Below, one piece after another: positions 18,953 to 27,365 of a DNA stretch of 64,000 nt. This stretch comes from Martinezella lusitana (GTDB lineage: Bacteria > Pseudomonadota > Alphaproteobacteria > Rhizobiales > Rhizobiaceae). The position numbers and the translations under genes are program-made. The stretch spans positions 186,001 through 250,000 of the forward strand of contig NZ_JAFEVL010000020.1 of the NCBI RefSeq assembly GCF_016901135.1, given 5' to 3'. The notes under the pieces are model-generated. The model was not told where the DNA came from. It did no database searches and worked only from the letters and a program-made list of their open reading frames with translations. Every line of letters starts with the position of its first letter. Position 1 is the stretch's first letter.

Positions 18953-20383
18953 TCACACCTTCAAAACCTTGCCCGGATTCATCACGCCTGCCGGGTCGAA
19001 CGCCATCTTGATCCGGCGCATCAGGTCCATCTCGATATCCGGGCGGATCGAAGCCAGTTCGTCGCGCTTCAGCTGGCCGATGCCATGCTCGGCGGAGATC
19101 GAACCGCCGTGCCTCAAGACCAATCCATGCACGATCTTGTTCATTTCGTGCCAGCGACCGATGAACTCTTCCTTGTCGGCGCCCACGGGCTGCGAGATGT
19201 TGTAGTGAATGTTGCCATCGCCCATATGGCCGAAGGCGCAGATGCGGGCGCCGGGCAGGGCTGCGATAACCGCCTTTTCCGCCTCGGCCATGAATTGCGG
19301 GACCTGCGCCACCGGCACGGAAACGTCGTGCTTGATCGAACCGCCCTCCGGCTTCTGCGCGTCCGACATGCTTTCTCGCATGTGCCAGATGGCCTTCTGC
19401 TGCGCTTCGGAGCTGGCAATCGTCGCATCCTGTATCAGGCCTGCCTCGTAGCCTTGCTCCAGCAGCGTCGTCATCATCCGCTCTGCGGTTTCGGCTGAGT
19501 CCGAGGTGGAGATATCGATCAGCACGTACCAGGGATAAGCTGTCTCCAGTGGATCGCGCACGCCAGGAATATTGCGGACGGTGAATTCGACGCCGATGCG
19601 CGGCATCAGCTCGAAGCCGGTCAGTGCAGTGCCGCAGAGGCTGGAAGCGTTTTTGAACAGGGTAAGCGCCTCGTCGACCGATTGCAGGCCGGCAAAGGCG
19701 ACCTGATGGCCGAGCGGTTGCGGAAAGAGCTTCAGCACCGCGCCGGTGATGACGCCGAGCGTGCCTTCGGCGCCGATGAAGAGATCGCGCAGGTCGTAGC
19801 CGGTATTGTCCTTCTTCAGGCGGCGAAGGCCGTTCCAGATTTCGCCTGTGGGAAGCACCACCTCGAGGCCGAGGCAAAGCTGGCGCATGTTGCCATAGGC
19901 GAGAACGGCCGTGCCGCCGGCATTGGTGGAGAGGTTGCCGGCGATGCGGCAGGAGCCTTCCGAGCCAAGCGACAGCGGAAACATGCGGCCATGTTCGGCT
20001 GCCGCCTTGTGGACGTCCGCCAGGATGCAGCCGCCATCGACGATCATCGTGTTGCCGACCGGATCGATGTCGCGGACGCGGTTCATGCGCTCCAGCGACA
20101 GGATGATGTCGGAGCCGCCCTCGCGCGGCGTCTGACCGCCAACGAGGCCGGTATTGCCGGTCTGCGGCACGATGGCCGTGCCGGTCTCGCTGGCGAGCTT
20201 GAGGATCGCTGACACTTCTTCCACTGAGCCGGGCTTCAGCAGCATCGGCGAGGCACCGTGGTAGAGGCCGCGGTTTTCCACCAGATGCGGTGCGATCTCC
20301 GCAGGGTCCCGCATGGCATGCTTTTCGCCGACGATGGCGGCGAAGCGGTCGAGAAGGGCGGAGGAGGGGGCGAAGCTGCTCAT
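18953..20383 (-). CDS. FAD-binding oxidoreductase, D-lactate / D-2-hydroxyglutarate dehydrogenase type
   Basis: A 476-residue flavoprotein of the VAO/GlcD superfamily that oxidises a D-2-hydroxy acid. The N-terminal FAD domain shows VPQTGNTGLVGGQTPREG near residue 75 and SLGSEGSCRIAGNLSTNAGG near 140, the pyrophosphate- and flavin-contacting loops. GYDLRDLFIGAEGTLGVIT closes this half. The C-terminal FAD-oxidase domain carries FGHMGDGNIHYN and ends EHGIGQLK, with His residues that bind the metal in D2HGDH relatives. Length and motifs fit D-lactate or D-2-hydroxyglutarate dehydrogenases equally; substrate cannot be fixed from sequence. Start ATG has AAGGA six bases upstream. It lies just downstream of, and co-directional with, the Sua5 gene. 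Confidence 0.9.
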   Translation of the reverse strand: MSSFAPSSALLDRFAAIVGEKHAMRDPAEIAPHLVENRGLYHGASPMLLKPGSVEEVSAILKLASETGTAIVPQTGNTGLVGGQTPREGGSDIILSLERMNRVRDIDPVGNTMIVDGGCILADVHKAAAEHGRMFPLSLGSEGSCRIAGNLSTNAGGTAVLAYGNMRQLCLGLEVVLPTGEIWNGLRRLKKDNTGYDLRDLFIGAEGTLGVITGAVLKLFPQPLGHQVAFAGLQSVDEALTLFKNASSLCGTALTGFELMPRIGVEFTVRNIPGVRDPLETAYPWYVLIDISTSDSAETAERMMTTLLEQGYEAGLIQDATIASSEAQQKAIWHMRESMSDAQKPEGGSIKHDVSVPVAQVPQFMAEAEKAVIAALPGARICAFGHMGDGNIHYNISQPVGADKEEFIGRWHEMNKIVHGLVLRHGGSISAEHGIGQLKRDELASIRPDIEMDLMRRIKMAFDPAGVMNPGKVLKV

Positions 20384-20477
20384 GGCGTGTCCTTTGCCAA
20401 TAGGGTTCGGGCCGATTTAGTCTCTGGAACTTGCTGACCTTCTTCGAATTGTCATCAAGTCCCAGTTATTTGCTTTT

Positions 20478-20522
20478 GCATGATCTTATCCCAAAACCGC
20501 TTCGCACTTTTGGGGATCATGC
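20478..20522. repeat. Palindromic repeat overlapping the Sua5 stop codon
   Basis: GCATGATC...TCCCAAAA...TTTTGGGG...GATCATGC forms a 45-base imperfect palindrome of a type I recognise as common in Rhizobium genomes. Its right arm contains the stop codon (TGA, minus strand, 20517-20519) and last alanine codon of the Sua5 gene, so the element supplies that gene's end as well as a terminator-like hairpin. Confidence 0.7.
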
Positions 20523-21491
20523 TCGGGGCGCGGCCGCGCGGCGCAGCCGGTCGTTGATGGCCTCGCCGAGGCCCTCGTCGGGAATGTGGGAAAAGGCGAT
20601 CGTCACGGCACCTGTCGCATCGGCGCGCTTCATGAAATCGAAGAGATTGGCGGCGGCTTCCGAAAGATCGCCGCTAGGGCTGAGATCCAGCACGGCGACG
20701 GCATTTCCGATGCCGGCAATCTCGGGTTTTCCGAAGCGGATCAGCGCCTCGTCCGGCGAAACATCGGTCGCATCGAGCCGAACGGCTGCTCCCGGCGCAT
20801 AATGCGAAGCAAGCATGCCGGGTGCTTCGATGGCAGGTGCCGCGCCTCTCTTGCGCTTCACGGCCTTGCCCGCGATCCGTTCGATTTCGCGCGCCGCCAA
20901 TCCGCCCGGCCGCAGCAGCCGCAGCTCGCCGTCCTCGACCTTGACGATGGTCGATTCGACGCCGACGACCGAGGCGCCGGCATCGAGGATCAGCGAGATC
21001 CGTTCGCCGAGATCGTCATCGACATGATCGGCGCTGGTGGCGCTGATCTTGCCTGACGTATTGGCGCTCGGGGCGGCAAGAGGTTTTCCGAAGGCGCGGA
21101 TCAGCTCGCCGGCAAAGCCCTGCGGCACGCGGATGCCGACCGTGTCGAGACCGGCCGTCGCCAGCGGATGGATGCCGCTCTCCGGTCGTAGCGGCAGCAC
21201 CAGCGTCAGCGGACCGGGCCAGAAGGCTTCCGCCAGCTTGCGGGAGATAGGATCGAAGATTGCGTAGCGTTCGGCCATGGCCAGATCGCTCATATGGCAG
21301 ATTAGCGGATTGAAACGCGGCCGGCCCTTGGTTTCGTAGATGCGGGCGATGGCGGCCGGATTGGTGGCATCGGCAGCAAGCCCATAGACGGTCTCCGTCG
21401 GCAACCCGATCGGCAAGCCCTCGGCAAGCGTTGCCGAGGCGACTTCTATCGCCGTTTGCGGATGTTCAAGGATGTCTATATGTCGTGCCAT
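20517..21491 (-). CDS. L-threonylcarbamoyladenylate synthase (Sua5/YrdC/TsaC)
   Basis: A 324-residue two-domain Sua5-type enzyme. It makes threonylcarbamoyl-AMP from threonine, bicarbonate and ATP for t6A modification of ANN-decoding tRNAs. The YrdC domain fills the first ~200 residues, with PTETVYGLAADA near 32, KGRPRFNPLI near 55 and the conserved SANTSGKIS near 143. The C-terminal Sua5 domain starts after APGMLASHYAPGA, the linker that closes the active site. Short TsaC proteins lack this second domain. Start: ATG at 21491. The last codons come from a palindromic repeat. Confidence 0.94.
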   Translation of the reverse strand: MARHIDILEHPQTAIEVASATLAEGLPIGLPTETVYGLAADATNPAAIARIYETKGRPRFNPLICHMSDLAMAERYAIFDPISRKLAEAFWPGPLTLVLPLRPESGIHPLATAGLDTVGIRVPQGFAGELIRAFGKPLAAPSANTSGKISATSADHVDDDLGERISLILDAGASVVGVESTIVKVEDGELRLLRPGGLAAREIERIAGKAVKRKRGAAPAIEAPGMLASHYAPGAAVRLDATDVSPDEALIRFGKPEIAGIGNAVAVLDLSPSGDLSEAAANLFDFMKRADATGAVTIAFSHIPDEGLGEAINDRLRRAAAPRA

Positions 21492-21549
21492 GGCCTGCCC
21501 GTTTGCAGTTCAGGCCGTTCTTATGCTTTTCAAGTTTTCGGATCAATGA

Positions 21550-22161
21550 TCAAAGCTGGCGAATGATGTCGCGAAGCTGCTCGTTGCGGGCGCCGAGCAG
21601 CAGGACGTTGCGGATGGCGCTCTGCGGATCATGGGTGTGGAACAGCACGCCGTTGCCCCGGATGTCGCGATTGATCGTCAGCTTCTTTTCAGACGTTTCC
21701 TTGTCCGGATGGACGGCGACGGCGAAATACATTCGCGAATATTTCAGGCTGATGTCTTCGAAGAAATGATCGTTCTGGCCGAGGCGGGCGAAGAAATTGG
21801 CGATGTAGAAGGCCCAGCTTACCTCCTCATATTGCGCGAATTGCGTTCGCGCCGCGGTGACGTGGCAATAGCCGAGATGCGGCGTATCCCGCAAGGTGTG
21901 ATGGAAGATCAGTTTCGGAAAGCGGATCGACTGGTGAAAGCTGTTGAGACGGTCATGGGTCGTCTCGCCGGCGTTCCGCAGCTTGCTCGCCGTGCGTTCG
22001 GCCACTTCCTCGAACGTGAGGTAACGTCGCTCCTCAGCGAGCCAATGTGTCTTGTCGCGATTGATGCGGCCGGTGCGCAGGAATTCCGTATACCCCGCCG
22101 CCGGCAGCACCGGCTCGGGGTTGGCGGGTCTCTTGGCATCGAAATATCTGAGTTTTGCCAT
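21550..22161 (-). CDS. Uncharacterised Rhizobiaceae protein (DUF6656-like)
   Basis: A 203-residue soluble protein with no signal peptide. It is rich in aromatic and histidine residues: FHQSIRFPKLIFHHTL, then HLGYCHVTAARTQFAQYEEV, and VLFHTHDP. I recall similar proteins annotated as DUF6656 in Rhizobiaceae, a tentative name only. The many conserved-looking His residues could bind a metal, which is inference. Its start (ATG, weak Shine-Dalgarno) faces the divergent ACT-domain gene with about 100 bases between them, so the two promoters share this short region. Confidence 0.68.
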   Translation of the reverse strand: MAKLRYFDAKRPANPEPVLPAAGYTEFLRTGRINRDKTHWLAEERRYLTFEEVAERTASKLRNAGETTHDRLNSFHQSIRFPKLIFHHTLRDTPHLGYCHVTAARTQFAQYEEVSWAFYIANFFARLGQNDHFFEDISLKYSRMYFAVAVHPDKETSEKKLTINRDIRGNGVLFHTHDPQSAIRNVLLLGARNEQLRDIIRQL

Positions 22162-22265
22162 ACCGGCTCGCCATCGAGGTCTGGATGCAGGATAATAGAT
22201 CGTCTAGCTTGAGCCGGGCTGAAGCGCGCGCTCTTGCGGGCGGATTGTTGAAGAGGATCAGAACC

Positions 22266-22679
22266 ATGCCCGGCATTACCGATCTCAAGCTGCTGCTATC
22301 AGGCATGAAGCCGAATCTTGCCGAGGGCGAGTTCGTCTATTGCAGCGTGCCGGCTTCGGCGCTCGCCGATCATATTCACCTGGAGCCGATCGGGCTCTTT
22401 CGGGAAAGGGAGGGAGTGACGCTGATCCTTCCTCTGGAAGCAGCACGGCAGGCGGGGCTTGCGACGGCCCCCGCCATGCGGATGATTACACTCGATATCC
22501 ATTCCTCGCTGGAGGCGGTCGGCCTGACCGCAGCCTTTGCCACGGCCTTGGGAAATGAGGGCATCAGCGCCAATGTCGTCGCCGGCTATTATCACGATCA
22601 TATCTTCGTTCCGGCTGTTGATGCCGACCGTGCGGTGGCGGCGCTGCAGGCGTTTTCCGAGGCGCACGCACCCCTCTGA
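22266..22679 (+). CDS. ACT domain-containing protein (DUF2241/ACT_3 type)
   Basis: A 137-residue protein made of two ACT-like halves; such domains usually bind amino acids. Visible features are ITDLKLLLSGMKPNL at the start, FVYCSVP, and a second half with ITLDIHSSLEAVGLTAAFA followed by GISANVVAGYYHDHIFVP, typical of this family. The ATG at 22266 is chosen because AAGAGGA lies eight bases upstream; a longer frame from 22155 overlaps the divergent gene. It lies just before the cobalamin riboswitch but is separated from it by ~225 bases in which I see no feature. Function is unknown beyond likely ligand sensing. Confidence 0.85.
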   Translation: MPGITDLKLLLSGMKPNLAEGEFVYCSVPASALADHIHLEPIGLFREREGVTLILPLEAARQAGLATAPAMRMITLDIHSSLEAVGLTAAFATALGNEGISANVVAGYYHDHIFVPAVDADRAVAALQAFSEAHAPL

Positions 22680-22904
22680 TCGCCTGCCATCGGCGGACCT
22701 GTCGCATTCAGAATAAAGCGTCGCTCGCAAGAGGTGGGGGCATCACAATTCCTGCGTCCCATGGCGATGCATAAGAGATTGAATTGTCTTCCTATATTGC
22801 CGCTATACGCAACCGTCCCGGCGTCTCGTTTCATCTGTCGCCAATTTCGAAGCCGATGTCGCATTGTAGCGCAGCAGCTGAGGGGGCTCAGAGCTATGAT
22901 GTTA

Positions 22905-23090
22905 TCAATCTCGAGGTGTCGTCTGCTAGGGAGACGGAGAATTGGGAAGCCGGTCAAAATCCGGCGCTGCCCCCGCAACGGTGGTGGAGTAAGGCATGGC
23001 GGATAAAGCCACTGGGTCGGGTCGACCTGGGAAGGTGCCATGGGGTCCTGGCAACAGGGCCGCTCCAGAGCCCGGAAACCAGCCTTGGGC
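22905..23090 (+). promoter_or_regulatory. Cobalamin (B12) riboswitch
   Basis: The conserved core is present in sense orientation: GGGAAGCC at 22944-22951, GGTCAAAATCCGGC, then GCTGCCCCCGCAACGG ending near 22981. Upstream, GAGGTGTCGTCTGC and GGAGACGG form the paired region before the core. The B12 box follows as GAGCCCGGAAACCAGCC at 23068-23084. All parts are in the order expected for an AdoCbl-class aptamer. It lies 110 bases before the Rieske oxygenase gene on the same strand. Such elements normally lower expression when cobalamin is plentiful. The outer boundaries are approximate. Confidence 0.93.
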
Positions 23091-23104
23091 ACATATGGTT
23101 TACT

Positions 23105-23150
23105 GACCGCGGCGGGCGGTCGGGACATTGCTTTGGGCCGTTCCCGACCG
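23105..23150 (+). promoter_or_regulatory. Mutually exclusive hairpins, candidate riboswitch expression platform
   Basis: Two stems share bases. GACCGC (23105-23110) can pair with GCGGTC (23116-23121). Alternatively CGGTCGGGA (23117-23125) can pair with TCCCGACCG (23142-23150), a 9-bp stem. No U run follows, so control may be translational or Rho-dependent. TCCTT at 23161-23165 could also mask the AAGGA ribosome-binding site at 23188-23192. This is inference from pairing only. Confidence 0.5.
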
Positions 23151-23199
23151 GCCATGCATGTCCTTCGCCCGTTTCTTGGTACTGCGCAAGGATAGGCAA

Positions 23200-24444
23200 A
23201 TGGATATCAGCAGCAATGTTCTGCGGCAATTGAAGAATCGCCGTGAGGGTTTCAGCCTAGAGCAGCCCTTCTATACCGACCCGGATTACTTCAAGCTCGA
23301 TATGGAGATGATCTATTATCGGGATTGGCTGTTCATCGGCCATGATTGCGAAGTGCCTCGCGCGGGCAATTATTTCACCGTCCAGATCGGTGACTATCCC
23401 GTCGTGATCGTCCGCGGCCGCGACAAGGTCATCCGTGCCTTCCACAACAGCTGTCGCCATCGCGGCTCGCGCGTCTGCTCGAGCGAGCGCGGCTCCTCGG
23501 CAAAGCTCGTCTGCCCCTATCACCAGTGGACCTACGAGCTGGACGGCTCGCTGCTCTTCGCCCGCCAGATGGCCGAGGATTTCGACAAGAGCCAGTTCTC
23601 GCTGAAGCCGGTTCACTGCGAAAGCGTCGGCGGCTACATCTTCATTTGCCTCGCAAACAATGCTCCGGATTTCGAGCCGGTTCGCGCCATGGTCGAACCC
23701 TACATGGCGCCGCATCGCATCGGCGAGGCCAAGATCGCCTTCCAGAGCACCATCATCGAAAAGGGCAACTGGAAGCTCGTCTGGGAAAACAATCGCGAGT
23801 GCTACCACTGTGCGGCCAATCACCCCGAGCTTTGCCGCACCTTCCCGGAAGCGCCGACCGTGAGTGGCGTGCAGGGCGCGATGAGCGATCCCGTCATCAC
23901 CGCGCACTGGCAGCGCTGTGAAGCCGCCGGCCTGCCGAGCGAATTCAAGCTTTCGCCGGACGGCCAGTTCCGCGCCGCTCGCATGCCGCTGATCGAAGGG
24001 GCCGAAAGCTACACCATGTCCGGCCAGAATGCCGTCAAGCGGCCGCTCTCGCCCGATGTGACGATCAACGGCATCGGCACGATGCTCTTGTTCCACTATC
24101 CGACGACCTGGAACCACATGCTCGGCGATCATGCGATTTCCTTCCGCGTGCTGCCGATCAGCGCCGACGAGACCGCCGTCACCACGAAATGGATCGTCCA
24201 CAAGGATGCGGTCGAGGGTGTCGACTACGATCTCGAGGAGTTGACCCACGTCTGGACCGAGACCAACGACCAGGATCGCCGCATCGTCGAGGAAAATGCC
24301 TTCGGCATCCGCTCGCCTGCCTATGAGCCCGGTCCTTATTCGGAAGTCCATGAAGGCGGCGTCATGCAATTCGTCGAATGGTACACGAATTTCATGATCA
24401 ACCGGCTGCAGGGCGATCAGGCCAAGCTGTCGGCGGTTGCCTGA
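23200..24444 (+). CDS. gbcA: Rieske non-haem iron oxygenase, glycine betaine demethylase type
   Basis: A 414-residue ring-hydroxylating-type oxygenase alpha subunit. The Rieske cluster ligands are Cys85-x-His87 and Cys105-x2-His108 (SCRHRGS and CPYHQW). The mononuclear iron site includes His203 and His208 in NRECYHCAANHPE. The sequence closely follows what I remember of Pseudomonas GbcA, including the opening NRREGFSLEQPFYTDP, the oxygenase that removes a methyl group from glycine betaine as formaldehyde to give dimethylglycine. ATG at 23200 is supported by AAGGA seven bases upstream. It is two bases from the reductase gene and sits behind a B12 riboswitch. Related enzymes act on stachydrine or carnitine, so the substrate is likely but not proven. 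Confidence 0.87.
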   Translation: MDISSNVLRQLKNRREGFSLEQPFYTDPDYFKLDMEMIYYRDWLFIGHDCEVPRAGNYFTVQIGDYPVVIVRGRDKVIRAFHNSCRHRGSRVCSSERGSSAKLVCPYHQWTYELDGSLLFARQMAEDFDKSQFSLKPVHCESVGGYIFICLANNAPDFEPVRAMVEPYMAPHRIGEAKIAFQSTIIEKGNWKLVWENNRECYHCAANHPELCRTFPEAPTVSGVQGAMSDPVITAHWQRCEAAGLPSEFKLSPDGQFRAARMPLIEGAESYTMSGQNAVKRPLSPDVTINGIGTMLLFHYPTTWNHMLGDHAISFRVLPISADETAVTTKWIVHKDAVEGVDYDLEELTHVWTETNDQDRRIVEENAFGIRSPAYEPGPYSEVHEGGVMQFVEWYTNFMINRLQGDQAKLSAVA

Positions 24445-24446
24445 GC

Positions 24447-25535
24447 ATGAACATGACCGTCTCCCTCCGTCATCGACACCTCGACCAGATGCAACCCTGG
24501 AGCGACAGGCAGCATCTGCTCGAATGCCTCTCGGTCACGCCGGAAGCGCCCGATGTGATGACCTTCACATTCGGGTCCGACAAGGACAACTGGTTCCGCT
24601 ATCTGCCGGGCCAGTTCGTGACGCTTGAGCTGCCGACGGCGCCGGAGCCGGTCATGCGCACCTATACGCTGTCGTCGACGCCGTCGCGGCCCTTTTCGGT
24701 CGCCGTGACCGTCAAGGCGCAGAAGGACAGCATCGGCACGCGCTGGATGTTCGAGAACCTCAAGCCCGGCATGCGCATCAAGGCTTTCGGTCCCCTCGGC
24801 GATTTCAGCCATATCCACCATCCCGGCGAGAAATACCTCTTCGTCTCAGCTGGGTCCGGCGTCACCCCGATGATGGCCATGACCCGCTACATGGCAGACA
24901 CGGCGCCGCTGTCCGACATCACCTTCGTCAATTGCTCGCGCAGCCCGGCCGACATCATCTTCCGTTCGGAGCTGGAATATCTCGCCCGCTTCATGCCGAA
25001 CCTCAATCTCGGCCTGATCGTCGAGGGCTGCGGCCGCACCGAGCTCTGGTCAGGGCTGAAGGGTCGCATCGACAAGGCCAAGATCGGCTTGCTCGCGCCG
25101 GATTTCATGGATCGCACGATCTTCTGCTGCGGTCCGGAAGTCTTCATGGATGCCGTCCGCTCCATGCTGGAAGCGCATGGCTTCGACATGTCCCGCTACC
25201 ATCAGGAAAGCTTCCAGCCGGCGAATGCGGCAACGCCGCTTGCTGAGGTCACCGACGATGCGTCGACTGAAGCCGCAACCACGATCCGCTTCACCATGGC
25301 CGGCAGGGACGTCGTCTGCGCGGCGGGGCAGACCGTGCTTCAGGCCGCGCGCGGCGCGGGCGTACGCATCGGTGCGGCCTGCGAATCCGGCCTCTGCGGC
25401 ACATGCCGTGTCATGAAGCTTTCGGGCGAGGTCGAGATGAACCACAATGGCGGCATCCTCGATGACGAGATCGAGGAAGGCTATATCCTGGCTTGCTGCT
25501 CGCGGCCGAAGACGGATGTCCAGGTCGAAGCTTAG
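24447..25535 (+). CDS. gbcB: Rieske oxygenase reductase component (ferredoxin-NAD(P)H reductase)
   Basis: A 362-residue electron-transfer partner of the preceding oxygenase. It has an FAD-binding barrel (MRTYTLSSTP near residue 70), an NAD(P)-binding domain (SAGSGVTPMMAM near 135) and a C-terminal plant-type 2Fe-2S ferredoxin. The ferredoxin ligands are visible as CESGLCGTC and a fourth Cys in ILACC. This order (flavin, nucleotide, ferredoxin) matches GbcB. The ATG at 24447 lies two bases after the gbcA stop, so translation is probably coupled. Electrons pass from NAD(P)H to FAD, to the ferredoxin and on to the Rieske centre of GbcA. Confidence 0.9.
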   Translation: MNMTVSLRHRHLDQMQPWSDRQHLLECLSVTPEAPDVMTFTFGSDKDNWFRYLPGQFVTLELPTAPEPVMRTYTLSSTPSRPFSVAVTVKAQKDSIGTRWMFENLKPGMRIKAFGPLGDFSHIHHPGEKYLFVSAGSGVTPMMAMTRYMADTAPLSDITFVNCSRSPADIIFRSELEYLARFMPNLNLGLIVEGCGRTELWSGLKGRIDKAKIGLLAPDFMDRTIFCCGPEVFMDAVRSMLEAHGFDMSRYHQESFQPANAATPLAEVTDDASTEAATTIRFTMAGRDVVCAAGQTVLQAARGAGVRIGAACESGLCGTCRVMKLSGEVEMNHNGGILDDEIEEGYILACCSRPKTDVQVEA

Positions 25536-25551
25536 CGCAACTCTAGGAGAA

Positions 25552-25621
25552 GCGCGCAGCGGTTTTCCGTCCGGAATTGCGTGAAAACAATATGATAGAG
25601 TGGTAACGCTACTCCGTTACC
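25552..25621. repeat. Short rhizobial-type intergenic repeat with hairpin
   Basis: GCGCAGCGGTTTTCCGTCC followed by GGAATTGCGTGAAAACAA is a string I recognise from many rhizobial intergenic regions. It is followed by a small hairpin (GGTAACG, loop, CGTTACC at 25602-25621). The hairpin lies between the gbcB stop and the convergent lysozyme gene and may end both transcripts. Confidence 0.5.
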
Positions 25622-25624
25622 GTT

Positions 25625-26629
25625 CTAGAAATCCTGGTAATTCAGCTCATTGATCTCGACCGGCTCAGACTGAAGGGTAGAGGCCGTGACGATGGGATCG
25701 ACCATCAGCGAGATAAGCGTCTGTCGTGGTCCGTTGCAGGTCGGTCCCTGAGCGATCATCAAGTCGGGCGCAGGCAGCGGTTTGGCGGGCAGCAGCTCGC
25801 CTTGCGGCCAGATCTTGGCAAGCTGTATCTTGGTCATTGGTACGACATTGACGTCGATATCGGTCAATGTGCCCGGAACGCGGTAGGGGCAGCTCTTTTC
25901 GGAACAATTGTCCGATGAAGCGAACTGCCAGATGGCATAGCTGTCCCAATTGCCGAGAGGGAAGGTGCCCGTTACGTCCGTCTTGTAGCGCGCGTACCAC
26001 AGCGGCAGCCGCGACAGCAGCGGATAGACGTCGCGATGATCGGCGATATAGCGCGCGATGTTGTGGTTGGTATAAAGGATGGGGTAGCGACCGGTTCTGA
26101 CCTTGATATGGGCGACGAAGACCTGAGCATCCTCCAGCGACATGAATTGCGTGGAGTCCATGCCGTCGATATCGAGCACCATCAGCTCGTCCGGCTGCGG
26201 ATCGGCATAGTCGAGAAAGTGATTGGCCTGGTCGATGGGATTGCCGGGCCGCCCCAGATGGTAGGCGCCCCACAACAAGCCGTTCATCTTCGCCAGCATG
26301 CGGCGCGTCTGATAAAGCTCGCGACTGACGGCGTATTTGCGCCACATCGTCTTGCAATGGGCGACCGTGTCGCCGGCATGGTCGCCTGTACAACTGAAAC
26401 TTTCGGGCAGACCGTCGGAGGCCTTGGAGATGAAGCCGGCGATCCGCTTGTCCTGCAGAAACGCAGTCCAGTCGATGGTGTTCAGTTCATAGGCGTCGAT
26501 GATGAGGGCGTTTCTCGGATCCGTCCAGGGTGGACTTTCGCCGGCCGAAAGCTTCGAAGCCGGCCCCATGAGGGCCAGGACCATCAGAAAGCTGCAAATC
26601 AAGGCGTACGTCTGCCGGGATCCTTTCAT
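25625..26629 (-). CDS. Secreted GH25-family lysozyme-like protein
   Basis: A 334-residue exported protein with a hydrophobic signal segment (ALICSFLMVLALMGPASKLSA). The core matches glycoside hydrolase family 25 (lysozyme-type muramidase). It has ALIIDAYELNTIDWTAF at the first beta strand, GFISKASDG at the second, and GAYHLGRPGNPIDQANHFL. Catalytic-type acidic residues follow in MVLDIDGMD, and the last strand carries DIDVN. About 80 residues of unassigned tail follow. GH25 enzymes cut the MurNAc-GlcNAc bond of peptidoglycan. In a Gram-negative this could serve wall turnover or act on competitors; neither is shown. No strong Shine-Dalgarno precedes the ATG. Confidence 0.88.
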   Translation of the reverse strand: MKGSRQTYALICSFLMVLALMGPASKLSAGESPPWTDPRNALIIDAYELNTIDWTAFLQDKRIAGFISKASDGLPESFSCTGDHAGDTVAHCKTMWRKYAVSRELYQTRRMLAKMNGLLWGAYHLGRPGNPIDQANHFLDYADPQPDELMVLDIDGMDSTQFMSLEDAQVFVAHIKVRTGRYPILYTNHNIARYIADHRDVYPLLSRLPLWYARYKTDVTGTFPLGNWDSYAIWQFASSDNCSEKSCPYRVPGTLTDIDVNVVPMTKIQLAKIWPQGELLPAKPLPAPDLMIAQGPTCNGPRQTLISLMVDPIVTASTLQSEPVEINELNYQDF

Positions 26630-26875
26630 GAAATAATAGTAAGGATTGCTGGTTAATCTTGGGTTAAGGATGAAATCACTATAAATTCATCGTGGAGCCC
26701 TCGCATAACTCCTTAAATTGGTAGCAATTTGAGGAACAGAATAACGTGTTGCCGCGTTTCTTGTCGTCTATTCGGACATGCGACGAAGCAGGCAATTAAA
26801 TCCTGCTCGGGAAGCATACCCGATATCAAACGCTATACGCTTGAGCACAAGACAAACCAGGGAATGGAGATAAAA

Positions 26876-27337
26876 ATGCTTGGTTTCCGTGCGAGAATTG
26901 CGACCATCGCTATTTCGGCCGCTGTTACCCTGACGAGCTTCACGCCGTCCTTTGCACTGCAGATGCCTGCCGCACCGGTTGCGACCGCCGAAAACACCGC
27001 GCCCGCCAATATCGAGCAGATTCAATGGCGCCGCTATGACGGTGGTTACTATCGCCGCGGTTGGTATGGCGGCTATCGTGGTTACTCGGGCTATCGCCAT
27101 GGCTATCGCTACCATGACGGCTATTGGTTCCCGCTGGCCGCCTTCGGCGCCGGCGCCATCATCGGCGGCGCGATAGCCAGCCAGCCGCGCTATTATGCCG
27201 CTCCTCCTCCGGCCGGCGGCATCAATCCGCGTCACGTCGAATGGTGCGAGGATCGCTATCGCTCCTATAGGGCCTACGACAACACCTTCCAGCCCAATCA
27301 GGGCTCGCGCCGTCAGTGCTACTCACCCTATTATTGA
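26876..27337 (+). CDS. BA14K family protein
   Basis: A 153-residue exported protein of the BA14K family, named after a Brucella immunoreactive lectin-like antigen. It has a signal peptide (ending near TSFTPSFA), a Gly/Tyr/Arg-rich repeat zone ([20 protein letters not shown]), a hydrophobic stretch [16 protein letters not shown], and the family signature [19 protein letters not shown] with a closing CYSPYY. The ATG at 26876 is chosen for its signal peptide and the GGAGA five bases before it. It is followed by a strong terminator. The role in rhizobia is unknown. Confidence 0.9.
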   Translation: MLGFRARIATIAISAAVTLTSFTPSFALQMPAAPVATAENTAPANIEQIQWRRYDGGYYRRGWYGGYRGYSGYRHGYRYHDGYWFPLAAFGAGAIIGGAIASQPRYYAAPPPAGGINPRHVEWCEDRYRSYRAYDNTFQPNQGSRRQCYSPYY

Positions 27338-27365
27338 GCAGAGCTTACGGCTTCATCGATGCGAG

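Noticed and set aside
22155..22265. Longer start for the ACT-domain gene at 22155
   Set aside because: It would overlap the start of the divergent gene and lacks a Shine-Dalgarno, while the ATG at 22266 has a well spaced AAGAGGA.
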